A DNA stretch of 64,000 nt from Paratinospora sagittata. Its lineage: Eukaryota > Streptophyta > Magnoliopsida > Ranunculales > Menispermaceae. Under the pieces are notes generated by a model that was given only the letters and a program-made list of their open reading frames with translations, was not told the DNA's origin and searched no databases. The translations under genes and the position numbers were made by a program. Below, piece after piece: positions 36,690 through 48,265 of this stretch. The stretch lies in assembly GCA_035771175.1 (NCBI GenBank), contig CM069598.1:21621438-21685437 (forward strand), written 5' to 3'. The stretch's first letter is position 1. Each line of letters opens with the position of its first letter.

Positions 36690-36870
36690 TTTTTTTTTTA
36701 TCGATTTTTCGACTCCTTGAGGTGTCCTCCTACCCTTTAAATCGAAACTAGTCCTCTCAGAGTTCAGAGTTCTATAGTTAGAGGTTTATATAGGCGCCTC
36801 TCCTACCTAAGATTTGGCCGAGACAGAACTTGAACCCGTGATCCGGTCCCTTAACTTGTCTCAGGATTCG
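36690..36870 (-). repeat. SINE-like repeat, member 2
   Basis: The T-tract at 36691-36699 is followed by 'gaggtgtcctcctaccc', 'actagtcctctcagagttc', 'gagttctatag', 'ggcgcctctcctacc', 'aagatttggccgagacagaa' and 'cttgaacccgtgatc'. It is the best preserved of three related copies. Classified by the tail and the B-box-like word; family name not known. Confidence 0.45.
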
Positions 36871-37919
36871 CTTCCAATATGTAAACAAAGATATAAATAT
36901 TAATAAAAAATAGAAAAACAATAAAATTTATAGATAAGTAAAGCTAATAATGAAATAGTAAGTTGGATTATATATGGTGTAGAAGAGTAGAACTAAAGCA
37001 ATTAAGGATGTGATTAATTTTCAAATTAAGAAGTTTCGAATATTGGAACTTTTGCAAAGCCATCAAAATACTCCAAATACTTCAATACTACGTACATTGA
37101 AAAAACATGAGACATGCAAAGAGGATTATTTATTTGCTTAATTCGATCTATTGTAACCCTTCTATCGTATAATTGTCATTCTTATACTTTCCCTAATCTT
37201 TCGTCATGATGAGCAAGTATATATCTTTGGATATATATATATATATATATATATATGCTTAAATCAATCTTATTGGATGATGGGCAGCAATGTACGTCTA
37301 GCTTAAGCCCTACTTAATTATATATGGCTATATAATCAAAGTGCTTATTAGTTAATTAACCTATATATTATGTTTGTACTTACTTGGTTAAATAATTATC
37401 ATAATTTTTATTCTTGAAGAATAATTTCCAAAGAACAATTTAAAATTAATTAAATTGTGGCTTTCCTCATAGTACTCGAAGATATAGATATAAAAATATA
37501 TCATAAAATGCATTTCTAGCTAGTTACATTTAAGTGTAACAGAGAAAAATGTCTCGTCTCACTCACATCAACCTAACTATGTTTAATTTGGCTATAATTT
37601 TGTAAAAGCATTTTTTTTTCTTCATTTTCAAATTCTTTGAACATATACATTTCCTTTGTGGGTATACTAGCAAATTATACTTCAATTCTAAATGAGCTTA
37701 TCCCTCCTATATATTATAATACAATAAGGGCAATAATAAGCTCAATATATATATAATTTAATGTTCTCCTAATTAAATATATAATACTAATTGATGGTAG
37801 CTAGTGCTCATCTAGTAGGCATAGCAATCTTCACTGCACCCAACATGTATTTTTCTTTTATTTTCATTGGTTGGATAGGGAAGGCCCAACCAATGAAAAT
37901 ATGAAGAGCTTCTTTCTAG
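36871..37919. other. AT-rich intergenic sequence
   Basis: Holds a (TA)n tract at 37229-37255 and other short TA runs. Nothing with coding character or clear repeat identity. Confidence 0.5.
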
Positions 37920-38280
37920 TTAACCTCCAGTCTCCACTTGATTAATTGCAAATAAATTTGGGCCACTTGCTACACTCAACCTCTTTTCCTTGGCTTTAAC
38001 GCACGGAGAACACCTCTTTCTCAATCTCAGTCTCTCTAGCATTGGTATCCTTAGCTTTACTTTGAAATCTTCTTTTATTCCTCTCCATCCATAGATGGTA
38101 GATAACAACACTAAAAGCCAGCTTAACCACATTGTTACGGACTAAGGGATTGCTAAAATTCTTAATAATCCACTTTCTTCTTTTTCCTAGCAATGACTAT
38201 GCATGCCATCTAAGGGAGTTGCGTTTTGCTGCATACCTTGCTTGATTAAGTTGGCTATAACCATTGCAAAAAGAGGTCGT
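37920..38280 (-). pseudogene. LINE fragment (C-terminal end of the reverse-transcriptase ORF)
   Basis: The minus-strand stretch 38193-37996 reads 'NNVVKLAFSVVIYHLWMERN', closely like the end of the zinc-binding region following RT in plant LINE ORF2 ('KLAFAATVYHIWKERN' pattern, known from the family). Only this tail is present; RT and endonuclease are missing. The frame closes at 37996 after a Lys/Glu-rich tail. Confidence 0.6.
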
Positions 38281-38827
38281 TTTTAGTTTTTCTAACAACA
38301 ACGCAAAAGGATCAAGAAAAATCAACAAGAATCCCAAACCTCCTTAATCTATTAGCAGAGAGGAGCCTGTCCAAAACCAGTCTTCGTGCACTAGAGTTGA
38401 TTGTGTTTCAAAATCAAACCCTTTAACCAAAATGATATCCTTCCAAGGAAAAATGCTAACTTCTAATTCCCACCTTAACACGCGTAGTGGCGTCGCCTTG
38501 ACGAATCTTCCTTCGAAACTCCTATCTTCTGGAAGCACAAGAAAAGATAAAGAGAAAGGTAGAAAAATATGGAAGAGGGGGCGAGGGAGAGCAAGAGGGA
38601 GAGAGAGAGCGAGAGGGCGGAATGAAAAGGAGGAGGATGAGGAGGAAGAGGGGGGGTTGCCCCAGCCCCTCATGGGGCTGGCCCCCATGGGGACGGCCTT
38701 TTTCCTTGGGACCGTCCCACTATGGGGGTCTATACTTTCGCCAGGGGGCTTTTCTCACTTATTGAAATTATATCAATAGAGTTTTCAGATGGTTAAGTTA
38801 GTTTTTACAGTAGAAAAGTGGGGGGTG
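38281..38827. other. Purine-rich simple sequence and GC palindromes
   Basis: 38560-38660 is a G/A-rich low-complexity tract ((gagggagagagag)-type). Next comes a perfect inverted repeat: ccagcccc (38662-38669), loop tcat, ggggctgg (38674-38681), followed by the palindrome ccccatgggg (38683-38692). The open frames across it on both strands (Ser/Leu-rich or Arg/Glu-rich) are by-products of low complexity. Confidence 0.6.
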
Positions 38828-40328
38828 TTACAGTTCTACTCACAACCAAGCCAACGCGAGCGATGCTAATCCAGACACACATAGTCCAATCCCACCAAAT
38901 ACCTACAATATCAAGATTGAGATCCTGTATTAATATATTCATCCACATAATGTCAATTATCATGATTAACACACTAACAACATACATCATTCAATTCCCA
39001 ATTCCAAATTCCTAGCCTAAGTCTCAACATACCCAACTTAGATCAATTCATCGATCACCATTATAGTCTATGTAGGAACACTATATAGCTCCACAATTTC
39101 CTAATGCACATAAATACATCCATGATTCATGATTCAACCCAAATTATCAATGTGTAACCCATAGGCATCCATCATGTCCAATTTCAGTTTTATACAATGT
39201 CTAGCCTAGACCAACATAAGTTAATTGCATTCCATCCCATGCTCAATTTAGCACAATTTAACTAAATTTAGGCCCAATTAACTAATTTTCATCTTAATTA
39301 AACACATTCAAACTAATTGGATCAAAAGCCCCAAATTGGGCAAAATCCCAACAATGAGACACAGGGCAATTTTACACTAGTCAATGAGTTCTACCATGTA
39401 TAAACACAAATTAACATCATGAATCATCAAAACCCATCCATTTATTTAACATATGCCACATGCATTCCAATTGGAATGCCCTAGGTCAACTTTTTAGGGT
39501 TAGGTCTTTAACAAAGAACACCTTCAATTTCCTAACAAAAATTAGGGCAAATGCCACCAAAGTGTTCAACAATGCCTTAGAAACTCTTTTCAAATACATG
39601 CATTTCAATCCTTAAGGTTTCCACCGAAACCCTAACCCCATACACCACCAAAAACGTGGTGAAGTGGTTGCAAAACACACATTGGGCATAGGTTTGGGTC
39701 TTAGATCTCTACTTCCACCATTTCTATGCTCTTTTAATCACATTCAACCCAAACCCTAGTCTAGCTTTCCCCCAAATCAACAACCCATGGCAAAGCTTAG
39801 GTCAAAATGAAGCTTAATCTCAACTTTATTTGTGATTTCATGGAGAAAAGAGAGAAAAATCATTACCTTAGGTGAAGTTTGGGCAAGATCTACGTCAAGG
39901 AGCTCAAACTCTCATCTTTCCCCTCTTTTCTTTCTTCTTTTTTGTCTTCCAATCAAAATGACGAGTTTGGGGTGTTTTGGTGGTTAAATGAGCAAGTGCG
40001 GCCCACAAAAATTAATAAAAATAAATTGTTCGGGAAATTCAATCGACTGGTTTCAGTCCAGTCAACTGTTTTTTTTCATTTCTTCTCATGTTCGCTATAC
40101 GCTCAATATACATTGAAAATACGCGTATAATATGTCGATTTCTATGTAAAAACACGTTTCGGACTCATTTCTAACATCCCTAAGTCCATTTGAAACACAA
40201 ATCTTAAGTTATCACAAAACAACACAAAACCACACATCAAACAATCATGCATTTCGTTAAACACTAGCACATAGAGTTGGACACTTAAGCAATTGGGATA
40301 TGGGCTAGTCGGACAAAATTTTGGGGCG
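38828..40328 (-). mobile_element. Family c LTR, truncated, minus strand
   Basis: From about 38833 ('tactcacaaccaa') it aligns with the solo LTR at 51304-54395 from about 52563 onward, and carries the same landmarks ('catgcattcc', 'gaccaccaccaaaaac...gtggtgaa', 'catttctaacatccctaagtccatttg'). The right end ggggcgttca (40328) would be the LTR start on the minus strand. The 3' half of the LTR is missing, so this copy was truncated at the left. It abuts Copia-2 RNase H sequence. Confidence 0.65.
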
Positions 40329-40519
40329 TTCAGCTATGTTGATTCAAATTTTGCAAGTGATCCCGATAAAATAAAATCTACTACAAGCTATGTGTTCACA
40401 CTTGCAGGAGGATCAGTAAGTTGGGTTTCGAAACTACAAACAGTTGTGGTTTTATCTACGACAGAAGCATAGTATATGGAAGCTACACAAGCATGCAAGG
40501 AGGTAATTTGGATAAGAAG
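40329..40519 (+). pseudogene. Copia-2 RNase H, first part
   Basis: Reads 'YVDSNFASDPDKIKSTTSYV', 'FTLAGGSVSWVSKLQTVVVL', 'STTEA' then a stop (tag at about 40471) and 'YMEATQACKEVIWIRR'. It contains the first catalytic Asp (YVD) of RNase H. It is broken at 40519 by the Tekay-like element; 'agaag' is the duplicated target. Confidence 0.82.
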
Positions 40520-43363
40520 TGTCACGACCCACTATACGTGACGTCATGACCGGCACGGGAACCTCCGAGTATACCCTCCGTCGGTACACCCGACGTCCCG
40601 TCAGCCTAAAATACATATACGAATCCCCAAAAAGAAATAAAAGTACATCATTAACAACCAACTATCATGATCATAATGAAATAAAATATTACTTCTCCAA
40701 AGTTTTACAAACATAAAATTCCAAAGTCTTCAAAATGATACAAAACCCAACACATCCCAACTATGTGTTAAATATACTATTACTATGTGTTATCATGTAC
40801 ATAATTGTCAAAATACAAAACTAAATGTACAACACCCACATGAAACAAAAACAAGGGACGCTCCGCAGTCAAGCCTTCCCTTTTCCTTTTCTATCAGATC
40901 CTGAAAGAAGATGGTGAGGTGTGAGCTACAGCCAGCTCAGTGAATGTTATTTACAAGTGGCATATACGTGCATTTATAAAACATGGTAAGATCATAAAAC
41001 AGTTGAAATATCATGATGACGAAATATATTACATACATGCTAACATAATGCATCAAGTCATACATAAGACGATGCATAACATTTTGTAGTCATGCTCATG
41101 CAATCCTAACACCTCCTGAGTATGGGGGTTTCAAGGCCTGGTGCGCGACACACAGCGCCCGAACACACACACAATACTCGTATTCTAATAGGGTTTATGG
41201 GGTCGTGCAGCACGTAGGATTATTTAAACAAACCTACCCATACACAAGGCATAAAACCCTCTGCCAGGTACACAACTGGGATCGCCGCTAGACTTACGAG
41301 AATTCCCAAAAAGAGGAAATTCCAACTAGGGGCCTCAACCCAAATTGTCATCCCAATGAATTATGCTCAAATGAATTTCATGGAATATTAAAACATGCAT
41401 ACCATCATACATAAGTATTTAAAACATTTCTATACTACAATGCCACATATAAATAATCCAAAAGTAAAAGAACACTCACACTTGATTGGCTAAGTCTAGC
41501 CAATCCAATTGCCAAAACTCTCCAATTGACTACAGGGGTTCAAGATCAATCACAAGACCTGAAAATAACATGGTTCACACAACTGAAAATCAGTCATAAA
41601 GTGTGTCAAAACCCCATGTTCAAACCCAATCTAAAATCAATTAGATTCTAAATTGATTACCCCATTGAGCCAATTTCCATATTGCCCAACTTGATCATTT
41701 AGACTCAATTAAACTAAGATTGACCTAAATTGAATGTAATAGGGTGATCTCATGATCCAACCACTAATATACATGAAATTTAATTATAATTAGGGTCAAT
41801 TAGACTATACATCAAGTCAATTTCATCAATTGACTAAGTCTTGATCAAAATCCCCAATTAGGCCAATATAAAACATAAGGTCAAAATGAACTAAGTCATA
41901 TCAATTTAACATAGGTACTAACATTTTAAACCCATGATTCTACTTAATTTGGGTCCAATTAAACAATCCCCAAGTCAATTTCACAAATTGACTTGCTTTG
42001 GGTGAAAACTCCCAATTTGGGCAAAATCCCCAAATTACATGCAAAATTACCAAATACTTAGCCTAGATCAAAATTAGTCAATCTTAGGGTATTCATTATG
42101 TGAACCCACTGAATTCAATCATCAAACAACTCTAATCATGTCCAATTAGACCTACATTGCATAATTTTCCAGATTTTATATCAAGAGCATCAAAAGCCCC
42201 AAATCTGGAAATTTTCATACATATGCCCTATTGCCAATTTTACACTAGGGCACCATGTTCAACCATGAATTTTACTGATCTTGCAACATGGAATCATCCA
42301 CAATGGCCACTAGATCAACATAGTTGACATGCAAACATTTTGAAAAAGTCTAAGGCCATAAACTAAGTTTAGGTCATTTGAACTAAACCTTCCAATTTCT
42401 TGCTAGAAATTGGGGCTTTCACCATTAGTGTACTCCTTACACTCTCTAATCACACATATGTGATATGCAAGACTCAACTCCAACTTTGGTCTTCCACCCA
42501 TCCAAGGTTCATCACAATGCATGCATCAAAATGAAACCCTCATGCTCAAAATAAAACTATCATGCAACTAATAGAGAGATTCAAGGAAGAAATGGAGGAA
42601 AAATACAAACCTTAAGGTGTTCTTGAGCAAGAAACCACCAAACCCTAACTTTCCTCTCCTTTTCTCCTCTCCAGCACCTTTCTCTCTTTTCTGGCTGAGA
42701 AATGAGCAAATGAACCAAAAATCACGTTTTGGTTGCTTAAATAGATAAGCTTAGGCCCACAACTAAAAGTTGTCAAAATTATCACAAACCCAGATTTCCT
42801 GTTACAATACTGGTATTTAGACAGTCCATTTCTTGAACCATACGCACGATTTTAACATCTTAACCGTTCAAACGTTGAATGAGTAAGTTATCAACATTCT
42901 GGTAAACTTTAGGCTCAATCCAACGGTGGGATCGTGAGATCTATCTGTTTGATCAAAACTGCGCAAGAAAATCCCAGAATCCGTGAATCAGTGTTTTGGG
43001 TCTTATAACTCAAATTAGGTAACTCCAATTAAGATCTTCACCGTTCATAATGAAGATATATCATATAAGAATGAGCTGACAAAATTTCAGCCCAATCAGA
43101 CAACGGATCTAGGAGATCAAACTATTGATGTAAGTTGTGACAGAAATAGAAAGCTCCACTGGATCCAAAACACCGTTTTTGAAATGTTTTGACGTCGAAC
43201 GGGTCTCCGAAATTTCATGCGTACCCTTTATGACCTAAAATCATGCAAAGACACTCGAACTTACGTACTTCGAGCATCAAAATACATATACACATACGTA
43301 TACGAATACGTATAGGGTACACTATGGGTCAAAATGACGTCACCTAAAGGCACGGGTGCTACA
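40520..43363 (-). repeat. 3' LTR of the Tekay-like element
   Basis: 2844 bp. Ends (plus strand) tgtcacgacccactata and ggcacgggtgctaca. TGACGTCA boxes lie at 40539-40546 and 43335-43342. It includes purely noncoding sequence; a short frame at its left end recurs identically in the other LTR. Confidence 0.96.
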
Positions 43364-43378
43364 ACTCTCCCCAACTTA
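43364..43378 (-). other. Polypurine tract of the Tekay-like element
   Basis: On the minus strand aagttggggagagt lies immediately before the 3' LTR start TGTAGCACCC, the standard place for plus-strand priming. Confidence 0.85.
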
Positions 43379-43420
43379 GGAATATTTTTGTCCTCAAAAA
43401 TAAAAGCAAGAGAACTAACC

Positions 43421-45721
43421 TCAGTCAGTAAAGAGGTCGGGGAATTTCTCCCTCATCTGGTCCTCGCGCTCCCAGGTTTGCTCTTCATTATCGTGGAATT
43501 GCCATCTGACGCGCACAAGTGGGATTTCCTTATTTCTCAATTTCTGAACCCTACGAGCCATAATCTGAATAGGCAACTCCTCATAAGTCGTATCCTCCCC
43601 AACTTGCAGATGACTCACATCAAGCACATGAGCTGGATCGGGATAAGACTCCTTCAATGGATCTTCATTAAACTTCCTCAGCATCGATACGTGGAATACA
43701 TCATGAACACCCTCGAGCTGAGAAGGTAGAGCTAACCTGTACGCTACTGGTCCAATCCTCTCAACAATCCGGAATGGCCCAATAAACCTAGGGGATAGTT
43801 TCCCACTGACACCGAACCTCATCTGACCTTTGAGTGGCGAGACCTTAAGCAAAACTAGATCTCCCACAGCAAACTCTAACGGCCGATGCCGGTTATCATA
43901 ATAACTTTTTTGCCTGTCTTGAGCTGACTTCAGCCTCTGCCGAATCAGCTTGACTTTCTCAGTTTGCTCAACAACTGCATCAGGGCCCCATAGCTGCGTA
44001 TCACCCACCTCGTACCAACAAGCTGGAGATCTACAGGGTCTTCCATACAAAGCCTCATACGGTGCCATACCGATGCTAGCCTGATAACTGTTGTTGTAAG
44101 CAAATTCACACAAGGGCAAATGCTCACCCCAACCACCACCAAACTCTAAAATGCAAGACCTGAGCATATCCTCCAGCATCTGAATCACTCTCTCGGACTG
44201 ACCGTCCGTCTGAGGATGAAATGCTGTACTGAGTCGGAGGCGGGTCCCAAATCGAGTCTGCAAGGCCTGCCAAAACCTCGATGTAAATCGTGGATCTCGA
44301 TCCGACACGATAGACAAGGGCACTCCATGCAATCTCACGATCTCTCTCACATATAATCTGCTCAGTCTATCCACAGAGTCCCTGGCGCTCATAGGAAGGA
44401 AGTGCGCACTCTTGGTCAATCTATCGACCACAACCCAAATGGCATCAAATCTGCCCTGAGACCTCGGCAATCCCATGATGAAATCCATTGTGATGTGTTC
44501 CCATTTCCACTCGGGTATGGGCAATGGTTGCATCTGACCTCCAGGCTTCCGGTGTTCAGCCTTAACCTGCTGACACACCTCACATCTCTGCACATACTCA
44601 GCAATACTCTTCTTCATCCCGTGCCACCATACAGATCTCTTCATGTCATGGTACATCTTGGTAGCCCCTGGATGAACAGTATACTGAGATCTGTGAGCCT
44701 CTCGAAGTATCTCAGCACGCAACTCAGCATCATATGGGATCCATAGCCTCCCTCTATACCGCAAGACATCATCTGGACCAATCTGCCAATCGACCTGGTC
44801 AACACTGTCTGCGTATCCACGGTACATGTCATAATCTGGACAATGTTCCTGTAAATATCTAACCCTCGGAATATGGGCATCCGCAAGCTGCACGTGCATC
44901 TGAGCACATATCTCAGTAAGTGGTGCGTTTGAGAGTATACTCATCATAGTCACTCTCTCAAGTAAATGCCACTGCTGGGCCATCTGAAAAGCAACCACCT
45001 GAGTCCCTGCTCGCCTACGGCTCAAAGCATCAGCCACAACATTGGCTTTGCCAGGATGATACTGCAAAGAGAAATCATAATCCTTTAGTAACTCGAACCA
45101 TCTCCTCTGCCGCATATTCAGTTCCTTCTGATCAAAGAGGTACTTCAAACTCTTGTGATCGGAAAACAAAGTGAACCTCTCACCATAAAGGTAATGCCTC
45201 CATAGCTTCAGTGCAAATACAATAGCGGCCAGCTCCAAATCATGCACAGGGTAGTTCTGCTCATGCACTTTAAGCTGTCTAGATGCATATGCAACCACTC
45301 GACCCTCCTGCATCAGTACACATCCCAGACCTAAGAGTGATGCATCAGTATAAATTACCAACTCTTTCCCAGGCTCTGGAAGAATCAACACTGGAGCTGT
45401 AGTCAACTTCTTTTTCAACTCACTGAAAGCTCTCTCACAGGCATCCGACCACGTGAAGGCCACGTTCTTCTGAGTCAGCTTAGTCATCGGCGCGGATATC
45501 TTGGAAAAGTCCTTCACGAACTTCCTGTAATAGCCAGCCAAACCCAGAAAGCTACGAATCTCGGTCACTGTGGTAGGTCTTGGCCAATCAATGATTGCCT
45601 CAACCTTAGCAGAATCAACAGAAATACCCTCTGCACTAACCACATGACCCAAGAATTTCACCTCAGTCATCCAGAAATCACACTTGCTCAGCTTGGCATA
45701 CAGCCTATGCTCCAACAATGT
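43421..45721 (-). CDS. Tekay-like pol, downstream part: RT end, RNase H, integrase, chromodomain-like tail
   Basis: 765 residues in the same frame as the upstream ORF, separated from it only by a TAG at 45722-45724. Order: RT end ('[11 protein letters not shown]', '[13 protein letters not shown]', '[18 protein letters not shown]'); RNase H with catalytic residues in '[10 protein letters not shown]', '[12 protein letters not shown]', 'FSDHKSL' and 'ADALSR'; integrase HHCC zinc finger ('[12 protein letters not shown]...[11 protein letters not shown]'); integrase core with Asp in 'TMDFIMGLP', Asp in 'IVSDRDPRF' and Glu in 'DGQSERVIQ'; integrase C-terminal '[19 protein letters not shown]'; and a chromodomain-like end '[19 protein letters not shown]' as in Tekay elements. 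The stop is at 43421-43423. No other break is visible. Translation would need read-through of the upstream TAG. Confidence 0.93.
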   Translation of the reverse strand, partial: TLLEHRLYAKLSKCDFWMTEVKFLGHVVSAEGISVDSAKVEAIIDWPRPTTVTEIRSFLGLAGYYRKFVKDFSKISAPMTKLTQKNVAFTWSDACERAFSELKKKLTTAPVLILPEPGKELVIYTDASLLGLGCVLMQEGRVVAYASRQLKVHEQNYPVHDLELAAIVFALKLWRHYLYGERFTLFSDHKSLKYLFDQKELNMRQRRWFELLKDYDFSLQYHPGKANVVADALSRRRAGTQVVAFQMAQQWHLLERVTMMSILSNAPLTEICAQMHVQLADAHIPRVRYLQEHCPDYDMYRGYADSVDQVDWQIGPDDVLRYRGRLWIPYDAELRAEILREAHRSQYTVHPGATKMYHDMKRSVWWHGMKKSIAEYVQRCEVCQQVKAEHRKPGGQMQPLPIPEWKWEHITMDFIMGLPRSQGRFDAIWVVVDRLTKSAHFLPMSARDSVDRLSRLYVREIVRLHGVPLSIVSDRDPRFTSRFWQALQTRFGTRLRLSTAFHPQTDGQSERVIQMLEDMLRSCILEFGGGWGEHLPLCEFAYNNSYQASIGMAPYEALYGRPCRSPACWYEVGDTQLWGPDAVVEQTEKVKLIRQRLKSAQDRQKSYYDNRHRPLEFAVGDLVLLKVSPLKGQMRFGVSGKLSPRFIGPFRIVERIGPVAYRLALPSQLEGVHDVFHVSMLRKFNEDPLKESYPDPAHVLDVSHLQVGEDTTYEELPIQIMARRVQKLRNKEIPLVRVRWQFHDNEEQTWEREDQMREKFPDLFTD

Positions 45722-48067
45722 CTACAAAGTAACTCTGAGATGACGTTCATGATCCTCTCTTGTCTTAGAATAGACTAGGATATCATCGATGAAGACTATA
45801 ATGAACTGGTCAAGGTACGGCCTGAACACTCTCTGCATCAGATCCATGAACATTGCTGGTGCATTAGTCAACCCGAAAGGCATCACCAAAAACTCGTAAT
45901 GTCCATACCTCGTCCGAAAGGCAGTTTTCGACACATCTTCATCTCTTATCCTCAACTGATGGTACCCAGACCTCAAGTCAATCTTCGAAAAGAACTTGGC
46001 TCCAATTAATTGATCAAACAAGTCATCAATACGAGGAAGTGGATATTTGTTCTTGACAGTCACCTTATTCAGCTGACGGTAGTCTATACACAAACGAAGA
46101 CTCCCGTCCTTTTTCTTGACGAACAACACAGGTGCTCCCCAAGGTGACATGCTAGGGGAAATAAATCCCTTGTCCATCAGCTCATCAAGTTGGGCTCTGA
46201 GTTCATTCAGCTCTTTCGGTGCCATACGATACGATGGAATGGAAATGGGTTTAGTGCCGGGCATCAGCTCAATTATAAAGTCCACCTCTCGCCTAGGCGG
46301 CAAGCCAGGTAACTCATCAGGAAAAACCTCTGGGTACTCGCAGACTACAGGAATGTCTGCTAGCTGAATACTCTGATCCACATCATCCACTGGCGTCAAA
46401 CCCGCCATCGTGGCAACCTCATCATCAGTGGCTAATCTACCCTGGGTAGGTGGTCTCGATGCAGTCCTGCCTCGAAAGACGAAGACTGGCTCTCCAGGTA
46501 TTTGAAAGATAACCCTCTTGCCGAAGCAATCAATGTGAGCGTGATATGCCGCTAGCCAATCCATACCCAAAATGGCATCAAACTCTAGGAACTCTAAGAC
46601 TCTAAGGTCAACAGACATCTCATGGTCCTCGAATCTCACAATGCATCCCACACATACCATATTAGGGTAAATTCTCTCACCGGCCGCCGTACTCAAAATC
46701 AACGGCTTACTAGTCCTAACAGTAGACAATCTCAATCTATCTACTACACCACCAGAAATAAATGACAGAGTAGAACCAGCATCAATCAAAACATACATCA
46801 AAGAATTGCAAATGCTGATTGTACCTTCTATTAGTTGCTTGCTAGCCTCGGGATCTGCCTGCGTAACAGCTCTGGCCTGCTCTCTGGTAGGTGCAGCTGT
46901 AGATCTAAATTGACCAAAAGGCATCCTCTGTGGACATTGGTTCCTCTTATGCCCTGGAGCCCCGCAACCATAACACACAATCGGCCACGGTGTTCTAGGT
47001 GCAGAAGATACAGCCTGCGACCCGGTTCCGGCTGTCTGCTGTCCACCAGATCTGACAAAGCTCTGTTGCTGCTGTTGGGATCGATTAGAAATCTGAACAC
47101 TGTGGCCCGCAGCTGGTGGTACCACTGATACTGGAGCGGAGGCTACAGATGCCTCATATCCACTGCCGCTGAATCTTGGCCTCTTATTACGTCGGCCTCT
47201 CCTGCCACTGAAATACTGTGCCTCTGACCCTGCCTGTTGAGTCTGAACTGTAGGAGCTACGGGTGCCTGGACTGCTGCAGGTAACCTCATCCGAGAATTT
47301 GCCTCTGCGGCCTCAAAATCTGCGGCCTGCCCCATAGCCTGCGCATAGGTCTGCACGCCAGCCAGTGCCAAACCCTCACAGATACGGCTTCTGAAACCAT
47401 CCCGTATCCTCTGCATCCTCAGCTCATCGGTAGAAACCATCTCTGGAGCGAAGAGTGCCAACCTGTTGAACTCTTGCTCGTACTCTCTCACGGACATGTT
47501 GCCTTGGGTCAGATGTAGAAACTGGTTCCGACGTTGATCCCTCTCGGCCCGTGGATAGAACTCTACAAAGAACAACTCCTTGAATCTAGTCCAAGTCCGG
47601 ACCTCGCCCTCGAGACGCTCCACCCGTTCCCACCATTTGTTAGCCTTGCCAATCAGCTTAAACCTGGCAAGCTTGACCTTATCATGCTCAAGCGCCCTCA
47701 TATCACTGAATATGGTCTCCATCCGAGTCAACCATCCCTCAGCAAGCTCTAAATCAAGACCTCCCGGAAACTCAGCAGGATCTCGAAACTTGAAAGCTTT
47801 CATAACCCTCTCATAGCGGTCCTTCTCTGCCCGCTCAGCCTCAGTCTCCCCAGCTACGACATGCTGGACCCTAGCTGGTCCTGCCTGCTCTACCTGATCC
47901 CCTACTACTGCTGCCACACTACTGTGCTCTACAGCGGCTGCAACATCATCCTGCAGTGGTGGCCTAACACCCTGTGTACGGCCTAGCAACTCGAGAATCT
48001 GGGCGTGCTGCTGCTGAGTGGCCTCTAAGACTGCCTCTATACGCCTAAGGCGTTCCTCTGGGTCCAT
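45722..48067 (-). CDS. Tekay-like gag, protease and RT up to a nonsense codon
   Basis: 781 residues from ATG at 48067 ([20 protein letters not shown]) to TAG at 45722-45724. Gag has a coiled-coil-like start and the retrotransposon gag core ('[15 protein letters not shown]', '[18 protein letters not shown]', '[13 protein letters not shown]', about residues 120-240). CCHC zinc knuckle '[14 protein letters not shown]' is at about residue 365. Protease active site '[11 protein letters not shown]' is at about 428, with Ala where Ser or Thr is common, and the flap-side '[10 protein letters not shown]'. RT starts at about residue 600: '[20 protein letters not shown]', '[16 protein letters not shown]', '[14 protein letters not shown]' and catalytic 'FIDDILVYS'. 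The stop lies shortly after the catalytic motif, cutting RT before its thumb, RNase H and integrase. The rest continues in frame. Confidence 0.93.
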   Translation of the reverse strand: MDPEERLRRIEAVLEATQQQHAQILELLGRTQGVRPPLQDDVAAAVEHSSVAAVVGDQVEQAGPARVQHVVAGETEAERAEKDRYERVMKAFKFRDPAEFPGGLDLELAEGWLTRMETIFSDMRALEHDKVKLARFKLIGKANKWWERVERLEGEVRTWTRFKELFFVEFYPRAERDQRRNQFLHLTQGNMSVREYEQEFNRLALFAPEMVSTDELRMQRIRDGFRSRICEGLALAGVQTYAQAMGQAADFEAAEANSRMRLPAAVQAPVAPTVQTQQAGSEAQYFSGRRGRRNKRPRFSGSGYEASVASAPVSVVPPAAGHSVQISNRSQQQQQSFVRSGGQQTAGTGSQAVSSAPRTPWPIVCYGCGAPGHKRNQCPQRMPFGQFRSTAAPTREQARAVTQADPEASKQLIEGTISICNSLMYVLIDAGSTLSFISGGVVDRLRLSTVRTSKPLILSTAAGERIYPNMVCVGCIVRFEDHEMSVDLRVLEFLEFDAILGMDWLAAYHAHIDCFGKRVIFQIPGEPVFVFRGRTASRPPTQGRLATDDEVATMAGLTPVDDVDQSIQLADIPVVCEYPEVFPDELPGLPPRREVDFIIELMPGTKPISIPSYRMAPKELNELRAQLDELMDKGFISPSMSPWGAPVLFVKKKDGSLRLCIDYRQLNKVTVKNKYPLPRIDDLFDQLIGAKFFSKIDLRSGYHQLRIRDEDVSKTAFRTRYGHYEFLVMPFGLTNAPAMFMDLMQRVFRPYLDQFIIVFIDDILVYSKTREDHERHLRVTL

Positions 48068-48249
48068 GGCTGATCCTGTTTTTTCTTCTCTTGTAAATAT
48101 CTGAAATTCACAATAAGGAAGAGCTCAATCAGGATCACAATCCAGGAAAAGTTACCCCTAAGATAACTACCCAAAATCATACTCATAAAGGCAATCATAA
48201 TATCATATAAGTCTTTTATTCTTTTAAGGATTTTAAACCTAAAACATTC

Positions 48250-48261
48250 GCTCTGATACCA
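48250..48261 (-). other. Primer-binding site of the Tekay-like element
   Basis: gctctgatacca on the plus strand is the exact inverse of tggtatcagagc, the initiator methionine tRNA site. It lies four bases inside the 5' LTR end at 48266 and is intact. Confidence 0.93.
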
Positions 48262-48265
48262 TAGT

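Noticed and set aside
38344..38779. Two overlapping frames of about 115 codons on opposite strands
   Set aside because: Both derive from low-complexity G/A-rich sequence; compositions are Ser/Leu- or Arg/Glu-biased and no domain is recognisable.
40452..40716. Small frames at the left end of the 3' LTR, repeated at 48216-48462
   Set aside because: They recur because the LTRs are identical there; the tandem presence is no evidence for a gene.
43945..47816. Numerous 60-115 codon frames on both strands within the Tekay-like pol and gag
   Set aside because: Shadows of the long gag-pol frame in other phases.
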